NCBI GenBank assembly: GCA_903882745.1
Contig: CAIRYG010000003.1
Location: 186,001-250,000 of the forward strand
Reading direction: 5' to 3'
DNA from: an uncultured Gemmatimonadota bacterium
GTDB lineage: Bacteria; Gemmatimonadota; Gemmatimonadetes; Gemmatimonadales; Gemmatimonadaceae
DNA: 64,000 bases
The first letter of the stretch is position 1, and each line of letters opens with the position of its first letter. The position numbers and the translations under genes were made by a program. The notes under the pieces were generated by a model. The model was not told where the DNA came from, ran no database searches, and saw only the letters and a list, made by a program, of their open reading frames with translations. This document shows positions 9,364 through 18,700 of the stretch, in pieces.

Positions 9364-10646
9364 CACGCCTCCGTCCTTCGTCCGTGCGACACGTGGTGAA
9401 TCACTAGGGTGCTCCAACTCAATGCCATGATTGTCCAGAAGAGCGGCTCAGTTGTGAGTTGGTAGAATACATTGAAGACCGCGAGCGCAGCAACCATCGG
9501 TCGGTATGGCCCCGCTCGAAAAGCAGGGACGAGCGCAATGAGTAGCACAAGCGCCAACGCCACGATCCCACTCTCCGCAAACATCGACACGTACAGCGAG
9601 TGGTAGTTGCCGTACCGGCTCCCCGGAAACAGGTCCTGCAGGAACACATAGGAGCTTCCGAATCCTCTTCCGATGGCCACAGTCGGCACACTCGATGTTG
9701 CATCCGCCATGCCGCGCTTGAGCAGCGCCAGATGTCCCTGCGCGGAACCTTCGGCAACAGAGAAACGCGTCGCAAACGGGGCGCTCGCACGTTCGAGGAT
9801 TCCGAACGTTCTTGGAACGATCATAAGATATACAGCACTCAGCAGTACGAACATGGCGCCAACAAATGCGGAGCCGGGACGCAAGCGAATTCGCGTCCGC
9901 TCAAGCAATGTCATCACGACTAAAATTATCGCTGCAATCACCGACGACCGAGACAACGTGCCGAGCAGGAACACCACAATCAGAAAAATCCACGGCATCC
10001 CCAATCGCGCTCGTACCTTTAGCGACTCCCGTGCCTGCAGCAACACCGCCAGATAAAACACCAGCAGGATCCCACCGCGATTCGGATCGAACGCACTTCC
10101 TGAAAAACGCGGAATCAAGCCGGAGTACTTCGACGCAATCGTGTGCAACACCACGGGACCAATGTGAATGTCCTGCGGAACTTTCGATAAAAACGCAAAT
10201 CCCTGCAACACATTGAACCCCAGAAACACAAGCAGTCCGAGTTTGACACCGGGCAGCATGCGCCCCGCGTCTGCGCGCACATCGGGACGCAGCAGCACAA
10301 CGGCGAGACTCCCAACAATCTGCACCGCCATCAAGAAGGTGCGCTGGGCGGAGAGCGATGGATCAGGGCTCACGAATACCGAAATCCCGGCGACAACAAC
10401 CAACGCGCACACGAGCACAACGTAGCGCATCATCGGCCGCGGAACGTCCAGGAGCTTCGGCGCGCGCAGTCGATCGACCAAGACACTCACGATCAACAGC
10501 GGTGTCAACACAAGAAATGGCGTCAGCGAAAACGTCGTGGCACCACCCAACAAGTCGAGTCGGTCCGCGCCAAGCAGCGCAATCCACAGTGTGAGCAGTA
10601 CATCACGACCGCGTGCGGGCAACGGATGCACAGGCGCGTTCGTCAT
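9363..10646 (-). CDS. O-antigen ligase/polymerase-family protein (Wzy_C)
   Basis: A 427-residue polytopic inner-membrane protein with roughly 10-12 predicted membrane segments (for example YVVLVCALVVVAGISVFV and IFLIVVFLLGTLSR). The Wzy_C signature region is visible in the long periplasmic loop: GRGFGSSYVFLQDLFPGSRYGNYHSLYV, with the GxG and NxH residues common to O-antigen ligases and polymerases. In a Wzx/Wzy locus it most likely polymerises repeat units on the periplasmic face, but ligase activity (WaaL or PglL type) cannot be excluded. Its ATG overlaps the stop of the GT2 gene by four bases (10643-10646), and its own stop overlaps the downstream lipoprotein start. Confidence 0.85.
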   Translation of the reverse strand: MTNAPVHPLPARGRDVLLTLWIALLGADRLDLLGGATTFSLTPFLVLTPLLIVSVLVDRLRAPKLLDVPRPMMRYVVLVCALVVVAGISVFVSPDPSLSAQRTFLMAVQIVGSLAVVLLRPDVRADAGRMLPGVKLGLLVFLGFNVLQGFAFLSKVPQDIHIGPVVLHTIASKYSGLIPRFSGSAFDPNRGGILLVFYLAVLLQARESLKVRARLGMPWIFLIVVFLLGTLSRSSVIAAIILVVMTLLERTRIRLRPGSAFVGAMFVLLSAVYLMIVPRTFGILERASAPFATRFSVAEGSAQGHLALLKRGMADATSSVPTVAIGRGFGSSYVFLQDLFPGSRYGNYHSLYVSMFAESGIVALALVLLIALVPAFRAGPYRPMVAALAVFNVFYQLTTEPLFWTIMALSWSTLVIHHVSHGRRTEA

Positions 10647-11617
10647 CCACGCACCACCATGCCGAGGTTCCGCAACACTCCATACTCCGCTCGGCAGCGC
10701 CAGCGCAGAATCGAGAACTTTCGCTCGAACACGCCGAGCGTGGGGATCCGTGAATAGGCCGTCACAAAACGACGATCCTCCGCGGTCATCACCGGCCCAA
10801 CGCGTGCGTCCAACGCCCCTGCCTGGAGTGCGGTCTCGTCAATGGAACGACGGGCCGCCCCACGCCGCGTGATGGCCGTTCCCACGCGCTGTGGCAACCG
10901 ATGCCACGCCCCCTCCCACGCAGGACGCGCCGCCCCCACCACATTCTCCCCGTGCTGCCGATACAGCACGGTCGGCTCGTGGATCGCCTCGACCACACCA
11001 CAACTCACCGCAACGGCGGCCAGCCACCAGTCGTGCATCACAGCTTCGGCAGGCACGGGGAGCGCGCGCTCCAGCAACGCACGATTCACCAGGACCGTGG
11101 CGCCCGTCACAAGGCCCTGCAGCACAACCCGCGGGACCGTGGCCGGTTCGGGACGAAGATGCGTCAATGCCCAAAACGAATCAGCGACAGGGCACAATTC
11201 TCCGTCCACAACGCGAAGATCGGTGTGTACGAGCACTGGGCCCGGTCTCCGCTCCTCAGCCTCTCGCATACGTGCCATGGAGATCCGCATCTTGTGCGGC
11301 ATCCAGACATCGTCCTGATCGGCACACATCACGTACGCTGCGCTGCTCGCCACATGCTGCAGGAGCGCGCCAAACGAATGCGTCACACCAAGACGCCCCC
11401 GATGATCCTCTATCACCTGCACCCGTGCGTCCGTGCTCGCGAACTCGCGCAGCAGTTCTCTGGTGCCGTCGTCTGACCCATCATCGCGAAACCACACCCG
11501 CCAGGCCGCGTCCTCTTGTGCACGCAGGCTCTCCATAAACGCCGAGAGATGCCGCACACCATTGTACGTGGCGCACACGACGTCGATGATCGGAGCGGAA
11601 GCGGTCGTCAGCATCAT
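10643..11617 (-). CDS. Glycosyltransferase family 2
   Basis: A 324-residue GT-A enzyme. The ORF track begins at 11830, but the first 71 residues are read out of the flippase gene. The plausible start is the ATGATG at 11617/11614, which overlaps the flippase stop. From there the protein begins MMLTTASAPIIDVVCATYNGVRHL, a normal GT2 N-terminus. The nucleotide-binding motif is YVMCADQDDVWMPHKM (DQDD), typical of the LPS/EPS GT2 subgroup. The catalytic region near MHDWWLAAVAVSCG is also typical. It is second in the coupled operon flippase, GT2, Wzy-like, lipoprotein. It probably starts or extends the repeat unit. Sugar specificity is not visible. Confidence 0.88.
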   Translation of the reverse strand: MMLTTASAPIIDVVCATYNGVRHLSAFMESLRAQEDAAWRVWFRDDGSDDGTRELLREFASTDARVQVIEDHRGRLGVTHSFGALLQHVASSAAYVMCADQDDVWMPHKMRISMARMREAEERRPGPVLVHTDLRVVDGELCPVADSFWALTHLRPEPATVPRVVLQGLVTGATVLVNRALLERALPVPAEAVMHDWWLAAVAVSCGVVEAIHEPTVLYRQHGENVVGAARPAWEGAWHRLPQRVGTAITRRGAARRSIDETALQAGALDARVGPVMTAEDRRFVTAYSRIPTLGVFERKFSILRWRCRAEYGVLRNLGMVVRG

Positions 11618-12936
11618 GGCCGTTCCTGCGGGACCAACCGTCGAGCACGATCGCGCACATACAGCACCGCCAACGAGACGGCCACAATCAACTCGGCGGT
11701 AACAGCACTCACCGCCATCCCGGGAGCGCCGAACCGCGGCACAATAATCGGCACCATCGCGAGGTTGCACACACCCGCGGCCATCACGGCAGCGAGAAAG
11801 GCACGTTCCCGCCCAAATGGAACAGCCCAATACATGCCAAACACTGTGCCGACTGCAGTCGTCGGAGGAAGCAGCGCGAGAATGCGCAGCACCGGAATCG
11901 CTTCCTCATAGCCAGGCCCAAGCATCGTCTGCACAACCCACGGTGCCGCGACGGCAAGCGAGAGCCCGAACACCGTCCCGACACCGCCAAGCACGACTAA
12001 CAGCTTGCGAATTTCCTGATGCGCGCGCTGCGGATCCTTGGCGTGTAGATGGCTCACCCGCGGCATAAAGACCAACGTGATGGGCTGCAACAAGTTGAGA
12101 ACGGATCGCACCAGCCGCTCAGGACCACCAAACATCGAGACACTCGACTGCACCGCAACGCGCCCCATCAACGACGCATTGGCTTGGTTGTAGAGCCCCG
12201 AGGACAGACGAAAGGCAAAGAGTGAGAACGTCGCACGCAGCGATGCCCACCCTTCCGTTAGGACCAGTCGTCCCGCCGGGCGCGCGCGAACGAGCGCAGC
12301 ACTTAGCAGCGTAAGCGACGCAATGGCGCCGAGCGCCTGCAGTTGGAGCACACGCCAAGCATCGCCGGGCAGCAACACCAGCACAAACACCGATACCGCA
12401 GCCGAGATTTTGGTAATGGTCTCAACCACCAGTGCGAACCGAAGTTGGCCGGTCCCCTGGAAGTACCAGAACGGATTCAGCCCGCGCGCCACCGCAAATG
12501 CGATCGTCCACGAGAGCATGCGGTAGTCCGACAGCGCCGGATGGAGGATGAGCATCAGCGCAACCGCAATCACACTCGCCGCACCAAGCACCAGTAGCTT
12601 CGCGGTCTGCACACCAGACACAATCCGGTCGAGCCCGCGCGCATCATCGCGCGCAGCCGCCGCCGAGCGTGTCGCGGAGAGGTCGAATCCAAAATCGAGG
12701 GCGAGCATCGCCCACGCCGCGAGCGATTGCATGACGAGAACCTCGCCCCATCCATCCCGCCCAAGCACCCGTGCTAAATAGGGCACCGTGAGCAACGGCA
12801 CGAGCAAACTGGTGCCATGGGCCAGCAGCGACAGGCGCGTGTCGGCGCGCACACGACTGCGGTCCGTTGACGGCTGGGAGGAGGCACGCTCGCCGATTTC
12901 TTCCGTCGAGGGGCCCAAGGTGCTCGGAGTCTTCAT
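11614..12936 (-). CDS. Polysaccharide flippase (Wzx/RfbX-like, MATE/MOP fold)
   Basis: A 440-residue membrane protein with about 12-14 hydrophobic helices, matching the polysaccharide biosynthesis (Polysacc_synt/MOP) family that flips undecaprenyl-linked repeat units to the periplasm. Typical features are the N-terminal TRLSLLAHGTSLLVPLLTVPYLARVLG and WGEVLVMQSLAAWAMLALDFGFDLSATRSAA. The start ATG at 12936 has a strong upstream GGGGTGG, but that sequence is the 3' arm of a 9-bp stem. Translation may therefore depend on opening the hairpin. The stop TGA is nested in ATGATG, coupling it to the GT2 gene. It heads the four-gene minus-strand EPS operon. Confidence 0.9.
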   Translation of the reverse strand: MKTPSTLGPSTEEIGERASSQPSTDRSRVRADTRLSLLAHGTSLLVPLLTVPYLARVLGRDGWGEVLVMQSLAAWAMLALDFGFDLSATRSAAAARDDARGLDRIVSGVQTAKLLVLGAASVIAVALMLILHPALSDYRMLSWTIAFAVARGLNPFWYFQGTGQLRFALVVETITKISAAVSVFVLVLLPGDAWRVLQLQALGAIASLTLLSAALVRARPAGRLVLTEGWASLRATFSLFAFRLSSGLYNQANASLMGRVAVQSSVSMFGGPERLVRSVLNLLQPITLVFMPRVSHLHAKDPQRAHQEIRKLLVVLGGVGTVFGLSLAVAAPWVVQTMLGPGYEEAIPVLRILALLPPTTAVGTVFGMYWAVPFGRERAFLAAVMAAGVCNLAMVPIIVPRFGAPGMAVSAVTAELIVAVSLAVLYVRDRARRLVPQERP

Positions 12937-12937
12937 T

Positions 12938-12977
12938 CCACCCCAAAACTACTCCATCGGGCAGGCTCTTGGGGTGG
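12938..12977 (-). promoter_or_regulatory. Stem-loop covering the flippase ribosome-binding site
   Basis: On the minus strand CCACCCCAA is followed 22 bases later by its exact complement TTGGGGTGG, which ends one base before the flippase ATG. The only good Shine-Dalgarno sequence (GGGGTGG) therefore lies wholly in the stem. It could be a translation switch, such as a thermosensor or a protein or ligand site. It may instead be a plain terminator of the phospholipase gene upstream, though only four T residues precede the second arm and no U-tract follows. Confidence 0.55.
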
Positions 12978-12986
12978 CGTTTGACC

Positions 12987-14147
12987 TTACGCCGGCCCCC
13001 GCAATACCTCCCGCGACCGCTCCAAATCCCGCTCAAACGCCCCCTCCGCCTGCGCACCAATCACGGGGTCCTGAATCATCGCATCCAACTCGTAGTTGAT
13101 CGCCACACCAAGCGGATTGAAATCAGTCGACCCCACGCGCAGCCAGATCCCATCGACCACGGTGGTCTTTGCATGCATCATCTCGCCGTTCCACTCCCAG
13201 ATCCGCACTCCATTCCGCAGCAGTCGCTGGTAATAGCCGCGCGTCAGCCGGTGAATCCACGGATGGTCGTATCGGCTTGGGACCAGCAACCGCACATCGA
13301 CCCCGTCGCGCGCGGCGCCGGTCAGGGCGTCTACTTCCGCAAAACTGGGCACAAAGTACGCGCTCGCCACCCAAATCGAACGCCGCGCCGCAGCCGCCTG
13401 GAGGTGCAACGAACGCCCCACGCGGAGCCGCCATGGTTCCCCCTCAACGATCCCCACGAGCGCGCCCTGACAGCGTGCTGGGTCGATGTGGACCCCTCCT
13501 CGCGACTCCCGCCGTAAGACCGACCGTGGCGTCCGGGGCTGTCGCTCGTCTGCCCGCTCCCACATTCCCGCAAAAGCCGCCGCCATGTCCCGCGCCGCCG
13601 GCCCCTCGATCCGCACACAGGTGTCGCGCCAGACCGACGCCCGTTTCCGGAGCAGCCCGCGCTCCCATTGCTCTCCGAGCCCGATGCCCCCGGTGAGGCC
13701 TACCACCCCGTCGACAGCGAGCAACTTCCGATGATCGCGCGGGACGACCCCAAACCACGGCTTGAAGCCCGGTGGATTGAAGACCCGCACCTCGATCCCG
13801 GCCGCTCGCAGCTCGTGCAGCAACCGCGACGACCCGAGCGCCCCCACCCAGTCGGTGAGCAGCCGGACCCGCACCCCGCGCCGGACCGCGGCCCCCAGCG
13901 CGTCGCCAAAGCGGCGTCCCACGGCGTCGTCGCGCACGATATAGCTCTCGAGACAGACCTCCGTCCGGGCCCGCGCGATCATCGTCAGCATGGCCTCGAA
14001 CGTGGCATCCCCGTCGGTCAGCAGCTGCACGGCATTCCCTGTCGACACATCGGCCGACGCCAGTCGCCAGAGGGCGTGGGCAAACGACGGCCCCTCCCCT
14101 TCCGACAGCGCCGGCGGGCGCGGCGGCACCGGGGTCGGATGTCGCAT
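12987..14147 (-). CDS. Cardiolipin synthase-like phospholipase D family protein
   Basis: A phosphatidyltransferase of the phospholipase D superfamily that would join two phosphatidylglycerols, or PG and PE, into cardiolipin at the inner membrane. Both HKD motifs are intact: HRKLLAVDG at about residue 139 and HAKTTVVDG at about residue 324, each followed by G/S-rich sequence (GLTGGIGLGEQW; RVGSTDFNPLG). I place the start at the ATG at 14147. The ORF-track start at 14264 would leave only 8 bases to the divergent fabI, and a GTG at 14180 is also possible. No N-terminal transmembrane helices are seen, unlike ClsA, so it resembles ClsB/ClsC-type enzymes. It lies 50 bases upstream of the flippase. 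Confidence 0.85.
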   Translation of the reverse strand: MRHPTPVPPRPPALSEGEGPSFAHALWRLASADVSTGNAVQLLTDGDATFEAMLTMIARARTEVCLESYIVRDDAVGRRFGDALGAAVRRGVRVRLLTDWVGALGSSRLLHELRAAGIEVRVFNPPGFKPWFGVVPRDHRKLLAVDGVVGLTGGIGLGEQWERGLLRKRASVWRDTCVRIEGPAARDMAAAFAGMWERADERQPRTPRSVLRRESRGGVHIDPARCQGALVGIVEGEPWRLRVGRSLHLQAAAARRSIWVASAYFVPSFAEVDALTGAARDGVDVRLLVPSRYDHPWIHRLTRGYYQRLLRNGVRIWEWNGEMMHAKTTVVDGIWLRVGSTDFNPLGVAINYELDAMIQDPVIGAQAEGAFERDLERSREVLRGPA

Positions 14148-14272
14148 CGTCCCACGCGGGGGCTTTTCGTGCGTGCTCACCCTCGGACAATGCCTGCGCC
14201 ACCACGCCGAGGGAAGGGCGTGATAACTTTTCAAGCCCTTGCCCAGCGACGTTTCCGCTGACATATCACGGT

Positions 14273-15199
14273 ATGCTCAAAATCGACCTCACCGGCCGCC
14301 GGGCCCTCGTGGCCGGCGTTGCTGACGACGAAGGCTTCGGATTCGCGATCGCCAAGGCACTCGCCGAGGCGGGCGCCACCGTCTGCGTGGCCACCTGGCC
14401 CCCTGCGCTCAACATCTTCCGCAACCTGCTCGACCGCGGGAAGATCGACGACTCCCGTCGCATGAGCGACGGCTCCCTGCTGCAGTTCGAGAAGATCTAC
14501 CCCCTCGACGCCGCCTTCGACACACTCGAGCTTGCCCCCGCCGAAGTCCGCGAGAACAAGCGGTACCGCGACGTCGGCGATTTCTCGATCGACGGACTGG
14601 GCACAGCCATCGAAGCTGACTTCGGCCCCAACTCGCTCGACATTGTCGTGCACTCGCTCGCCAACGGGCCCGAAGTGAAAAAGTCGCTCATCCACACCAG
14701 CCGCGCCGGTTACTTGGCCGCAATGGGCGTGAGCGCCTACTCCATGATCAGTATGGTCAACCGCCTCGGCCCCCTCACGCGCCATGGCGGCGCCTTCTGC
14801 TCGCTGTCGTACATGGCCGGCGAACGCGTCGTGCCCGGCTACGGCGGCGGCATGTCGTCCGCGAAAGCCGCGCTCGAGAGCGACACGCGCGTGCTCGCGT
14901 ACGAAGCTGGACGCCTCTTCGGCGTGCGCGTGAATACGATCAGCGCTGGGCCGTTGGCCTCACGCGCGGCGAGCGCTATCGGCATCGTGGAGATTCTCAC
15001 CTCGTACTACGAGGCGAACTCCCCGATCACCGACAAACTTACCGCCGAAGAAGTTGGCAACGCCGCGGCGTTCCTCTGCTCGCCAATGGCAAGCGGCATT
15101 ACGGGCACCACCATGTACGTGGACAAAGGCTTCCACGCCATGGGAATCGCCGTCGATCGCCACACCCCGGGCACCTACGATCCGGTCGCGAAGCCGTAA
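14273..15199 (+). CDS. fabI: Enoyl-[acyl-carrier-protein] reductase, plant/chlamydial-type FabI
   Basis: Catalyses the last, NADH-dependent step of each fatty-acid elongation cycle. The 308-residue protein is an SDR with the modified dinucleotide motif GVADDEGFGFAIAKALAEAG. It has the longer loop after the second strand typical of plant-type enoyl reductases (WPPALNIFRNLL). The active-site region is SLSYMAGERVVPGYGGGMSSAKAALESDTR, where the tyrosine and the K of SSAK form the Y-x6-K pair. The C-terminal GITGTTMYVDKGFHAMG is also diagnostic. Length and motifs fit the plant-like class rather than the 260-residue E. coli form. A strong hairpin after the stop ends transcription. It is divergent from the cardiolipin synthase. 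Confidence 0.96.
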   Translation: MLKIDLTGRRALVAGVADDEGFGFAIAKALAEAGATVCVATWPPALNIFRNLLDRGKIDDSRRMSDGSLLQFEKIYPLDAAFDTLELAPAEVRENKRYRDVGDFSIDGLGTAIEADFGPNSLDIVVHSLANGPEVKKSLIHTSRAGYLAAMGVSAYSMISMVNRLGPLTRHGGAFCSLSYMAGERVVPGYGGGMSSAKAALESDTRVLAYEAGRLFGVRVNTISAGPLASRAASAIGIVEILTSYYEANSPITDKLTAEEVGNAAAFLCSPMASGITGTTMYVDKGFHAMGIAVDRHTPGTYDPVAKP

Positions 15200-15220
15200 G
15201 CCGCGCGGTCCGCAACGAGA

Positions 15221-15250
15221 AGCGCCGCCCGTCACTCGACGGGCGGCGCT
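15221..15250. terminator. Bidirectional intrinsic terminator hairpin between fabI and GNAT gene
   Basis: A perfect 13-bp stem AGCGCCGCCCGTC / GACGGGCGGCGCT with a 4-base loop sits between the convergent fabI and acetyltransferase genes. There is no long U-tract, as is common in GC-rich genomes. Confidence 0.75.
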
Positions 15251-15265
15251 CGTGCATGCGAACCA

Positions 15266-15778
15266 TCACAACGTGCGTTCCATCATCGAGACCGCATACG
15301 AAGCAGTGCCTGCGCCGTCGTCATACTCGCGCACGCCAACCTCAACAAATCCCATCTGCTGGTGGAACTCCACCGACGTAGGGTTCGGCGGCCGCACATT
15401 CACCTCGAGCGTCACGCGCGGCCACCGGCCGCGCACAAACTGCTCGAGATCGGCATACAACAGGCGCCCCACCCCACTCCGCCGCGCGCGCGGCGCCACC
15501 ACCACGCGATCCAAATACACAAACGCCTCTGGCGCGTTGCCGTACCGCTCGGCGAACCACGCGTAGTTGTCACTCCAATACGAGGTCCCTGGAGCAACAC
15601 AGAGGACGAACCCGGCAATGCCGGATTCGTCCTCTGCGACGCGAAAATAGCTCGCGTATCCCACCAACGCCTCAAACCGCTCCGCGTCGAGTGCGTTCAC
15701 GTGCGGTACCGCGCCATTGTTCAGCACGAGTACCGCCGCGTGATCCGCTACCACAGCATCGCGTATGTGAAGCCCCAC
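15266..15778 (-). CDS. GNAT-family N-acetyltransferase
   Basis: A roughly 170-residue acetyl-CoA-dependent acetyltransferase. It begins at GTG 15778 (VGLHIRDAVVADHAAVLVLNN), two bases after the stop of the VPS10-like gene, so it appears to be the last gene of that transcript. The ORF-track start at 15814 would overlap the neighbour. Motif A, which binds the pantetheine and pyrophosphate, is VVVAPRARRSGVGRLLYADLEQF (R-x-x-G-x-G/A). A later strand, VNVRPPNPTSVEFHQQMGFVEVG, matches motif B. The substrate is unknown; small-molecule or ribosomal-protein acetylation are both possible in this family. Confidence 0.85.
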   Translation of the reverse strand: MGLHIRDAVVADHAAVLVLNNGAVPHVNALDAERFEALVGYASYFRVAEDESGIAGFVLCVAPGTSYWSDNYAWFAERYGNAPEAFVYLDRVVVAPRARRSGVGRLLYADLEQFVRGRWPRVTLEVNVRPPNPTSVEFHQQMGFVEVGVREYDDGAGTASYAVSMMERTL

Positions 15779-15779
15779 C

Positions 15780-18700
15780 TTACATCGCCAACTTTGGCTT
15801 TGGCTTGGTATCAATCTCCGGCAGTCCGTACTTCTTCAACAGCTCGTTGTACTTCTTCAGATCCTCGGCGTAAATCTTCTTCATGCGCCCGGTCTGTACG
15901 TCGAGCTTGCCGTTCAGCTCATTGAACACCTGCACAGCCTGCGTCGTCGGACGGCCTGGCGCCGAGCCCACGCTGCCGTTGAGCGCCGCCAACTTGTTGT
16001 TGAGCTTGATCGGGAAGTTGAGCGGATCCTGCCCGCTCTGATTCTTGATCTGGTACACTTCGGCCTCGACACCCGTGACGTTCGTCTTGAGCGCACCACC
16101 GGCGCTCGTCAATTCTGCCACGCCCGCCGCCGGTGCCTTCTTGAGACGGTCTTCGATCTCCGACTTTACGTAGCGCATGGAGATCACCGCTTCGTTCGCT
16201 TCCGACACCCGGTCACGCAGCTTCATCAGGAAGGTGAACTGCGCCAGTTGATCTTCGGCGCTGGCGGTGCTGCGCGGATCATTCTTGAGCTTGAACGTCT
16301 GCGTCTGCGCCGGGCCACCGCCCACGCGCATCCGCACGCTGTACGTCCCCGCCGGAGCCACCGGACCGCGCGTATCGCCGGCCCAGAGAATCATCCCCGG
16401 GAAGGTTACGGCATCGGGGTATCGCAGGTTCCACGAGAAGGTGTTGAGCCCCGCCTTGTTCGGCACGACCGGCACAGGAGCCGGCGGACGCGGTCCATCT
16501 TCGTCGGCCGGAGCCGCCGGGGTCGGCGTTGCCGATGAATCCGGCTTCGACGAATACGCCTTGATCACCTTGCCCTGCGCATCAAGGAACTCGAGCGACA
16601 CATCCTGCCCGCCCTTAGCCAACGTGTAGTACACCACCGCGCCACTCGGCGCGGCACCGCCACCGCCACGACCACCACGCCCGCCGCCCCACTCCACACG
16701 ATACGCGTCGCGCGGCTTGTAGAGATTGGCATCCTTCGCAATCGACGCCGGCGTCATCTGACGGATCGGCGAGAGATCGTCGAACACATAGAACGACCGA
16801 CCGTGCGTCGCGATAATCAGATCGCCGTCCTTGATCGTCAGGTCATGCACCGGCACGAGCGGCAAGTTCAAACGCATCGACTGCCAGTGCGCACCGTCGT
16901 CCCACGACACCCACGCGCCATGCTCGGTGCCCGCGTACAGCAGTCCCTTCTTCTCGGGATCTTCGCGAATCGCGCGCGAGAAATCGGACTCGCCAATACC
17001 GGTGTTGATCGGCGTCCATGTCGCGCCGAAGTCGGTGGTCTTGAAGAAGTACGGCGCGAAATCGTCCTGCTGATACCGGTTCGCCGCGAGGTACGCGGTG
17101 CCCGGCGCAAAGTGACTGGCTTCTACGAGCGAGATACGCGCGAAGTCGCCCAGTCCCTTGGGCGTGATGTTCTTCCAGGTTTTGCCGTTGTCCTTGGTGA
17201 TGAACACGAGGCCGTCGTCCGAACCCGTCCAGATCACACCCTTCGTGATCGGCGACTCGGCGATCGTGAACACCACGCCGTACGTCTCTACGCCCGTTTG
17301 GTCCTTGGTGATCGGTCCACCAGAGGCGCCAAGCGTCTTGGGATCGTTGCGCGCCAAACGCGGGCTCATGATCTGGAAGCTCTGCCCTTCGTCGTGCGTC
17401 ACAAAGAGATTGCTGCCGCCCACGTACATCGTCTTCGGATCGTGCGGCGAGAAGGTGATCGGGAAGGTCCACTGGAACTTGTACTTGATGTCTTCCGACG
17501 AAATACCCATCGGGTTGTCCGGCCAGGGATTCACATCGCGCGTGAGCCCCGTGCGCATATCCTTGCGCGTGAGCAACCCGCCGTAGCTGCCGGCGAAGAC
17601 GATGCTCGGGTTCAGGGGGCTCGCCGCGATGTAGCCCGACTCGCCGCCGCCCGCGTCTTGCCAATCATTGATCGTGATTGCCCCAGCCTTTCGGCTCGGC
17701 CCGCACAGCGTGCTGTTGTCCTGCTGCGCGCCGCAAATCTTATACGGGAAATCGTTGGTCGTGGCGACGTGGTACATCTGCGCCGTGGCAAAGTTCTGCT
17801 CGGTCCAGGTGCGACCGCCATTTGTCGACACGTTGGCGCCGCCATCGTTGGAATTGATGATGCGGTTCGGATCACTCGGTGCAATCCACACGTCGTGGTT
17901 GTCGCCGTGCGGCACATTGAACGACTGCGGGAAGGTTTTGCCGCCATCGCGCGAGCGATAGAAGCCCGTGTTCACCGCATACACCGCGTTTGAGTCCTTC
18001 GGGTCGGCGTAGATGCGTGAGTAGTACCAGGCGCGCTGACGCAGCTTGCGGTCTTCATTGATCTTGGCCCAGGTATTGCCGCCGTCGTCAGACCGATAGA
18101 CGCCGCCTTCTTCTGCTTCGATCAGTGCCCAGACGCGCGACGACTTCGCCGGCGACACCGCGATGCCGACCTTGCCCCAGAGTCCCTTCGGCATGCCAGG
18201 ATTGGCGGTGATCTCCTTCCACGTCTCACCACCGTCGACCGACTTGAACATCCCGCCACCCGGACCGCCGGAGTTCAGCGACCACGGGGTGCGATACGCA
18301 TTCCAGAACGCCGCATACAAAATGTTCGGATCGTTCGGATCAAGAATCAAATCAGAAATGCCCACATTTTCATTGCGATACAAGACTTTCTTCCAGCTCT
18401 TGCCACCGTCCGTGGTCTTGAACACGCCACGCTGCTCGTTCGGACCGAACGCATGCCCCAACACGCCAATCCAGATGATGTCCGGATTCGTCGGGTGAAT
18501 ACGCACGCGGTTCACATGGTTCTTCACGTCGAAGAACGTGTTGCGGGTCCACGTCTTGCCAGCGTCCTTCGACATCCAGACGCCGTCGCCAGGGGCCGCA
18601 TTGCCGCGAATATCACTCTCGCCGCCGCCCACCCAGACGATGTCCGGGTTCGAGGCCGCGACCGCAATGGCACCGATCGTACCGCCGAAATACTTGTCCG

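Noticed and set aside
10643-10646. Frameshift between Wzy-like and GT2 genes
   Set aside because: The overlap is a normal ATGA coupling and both proteins have full family length.
11618-11830. N-terminal 71 residues of the GT2 in the ORF track
   Set aside because: They are read out of frame from the flippase coding sequence; the ATGATG overlap gives the natural start.
14148-14264. Longer start of the cardiolipin synthase gene
   Set aside because: It would leave 8 bases to the divergent fabI start and adds no conserved sequence.
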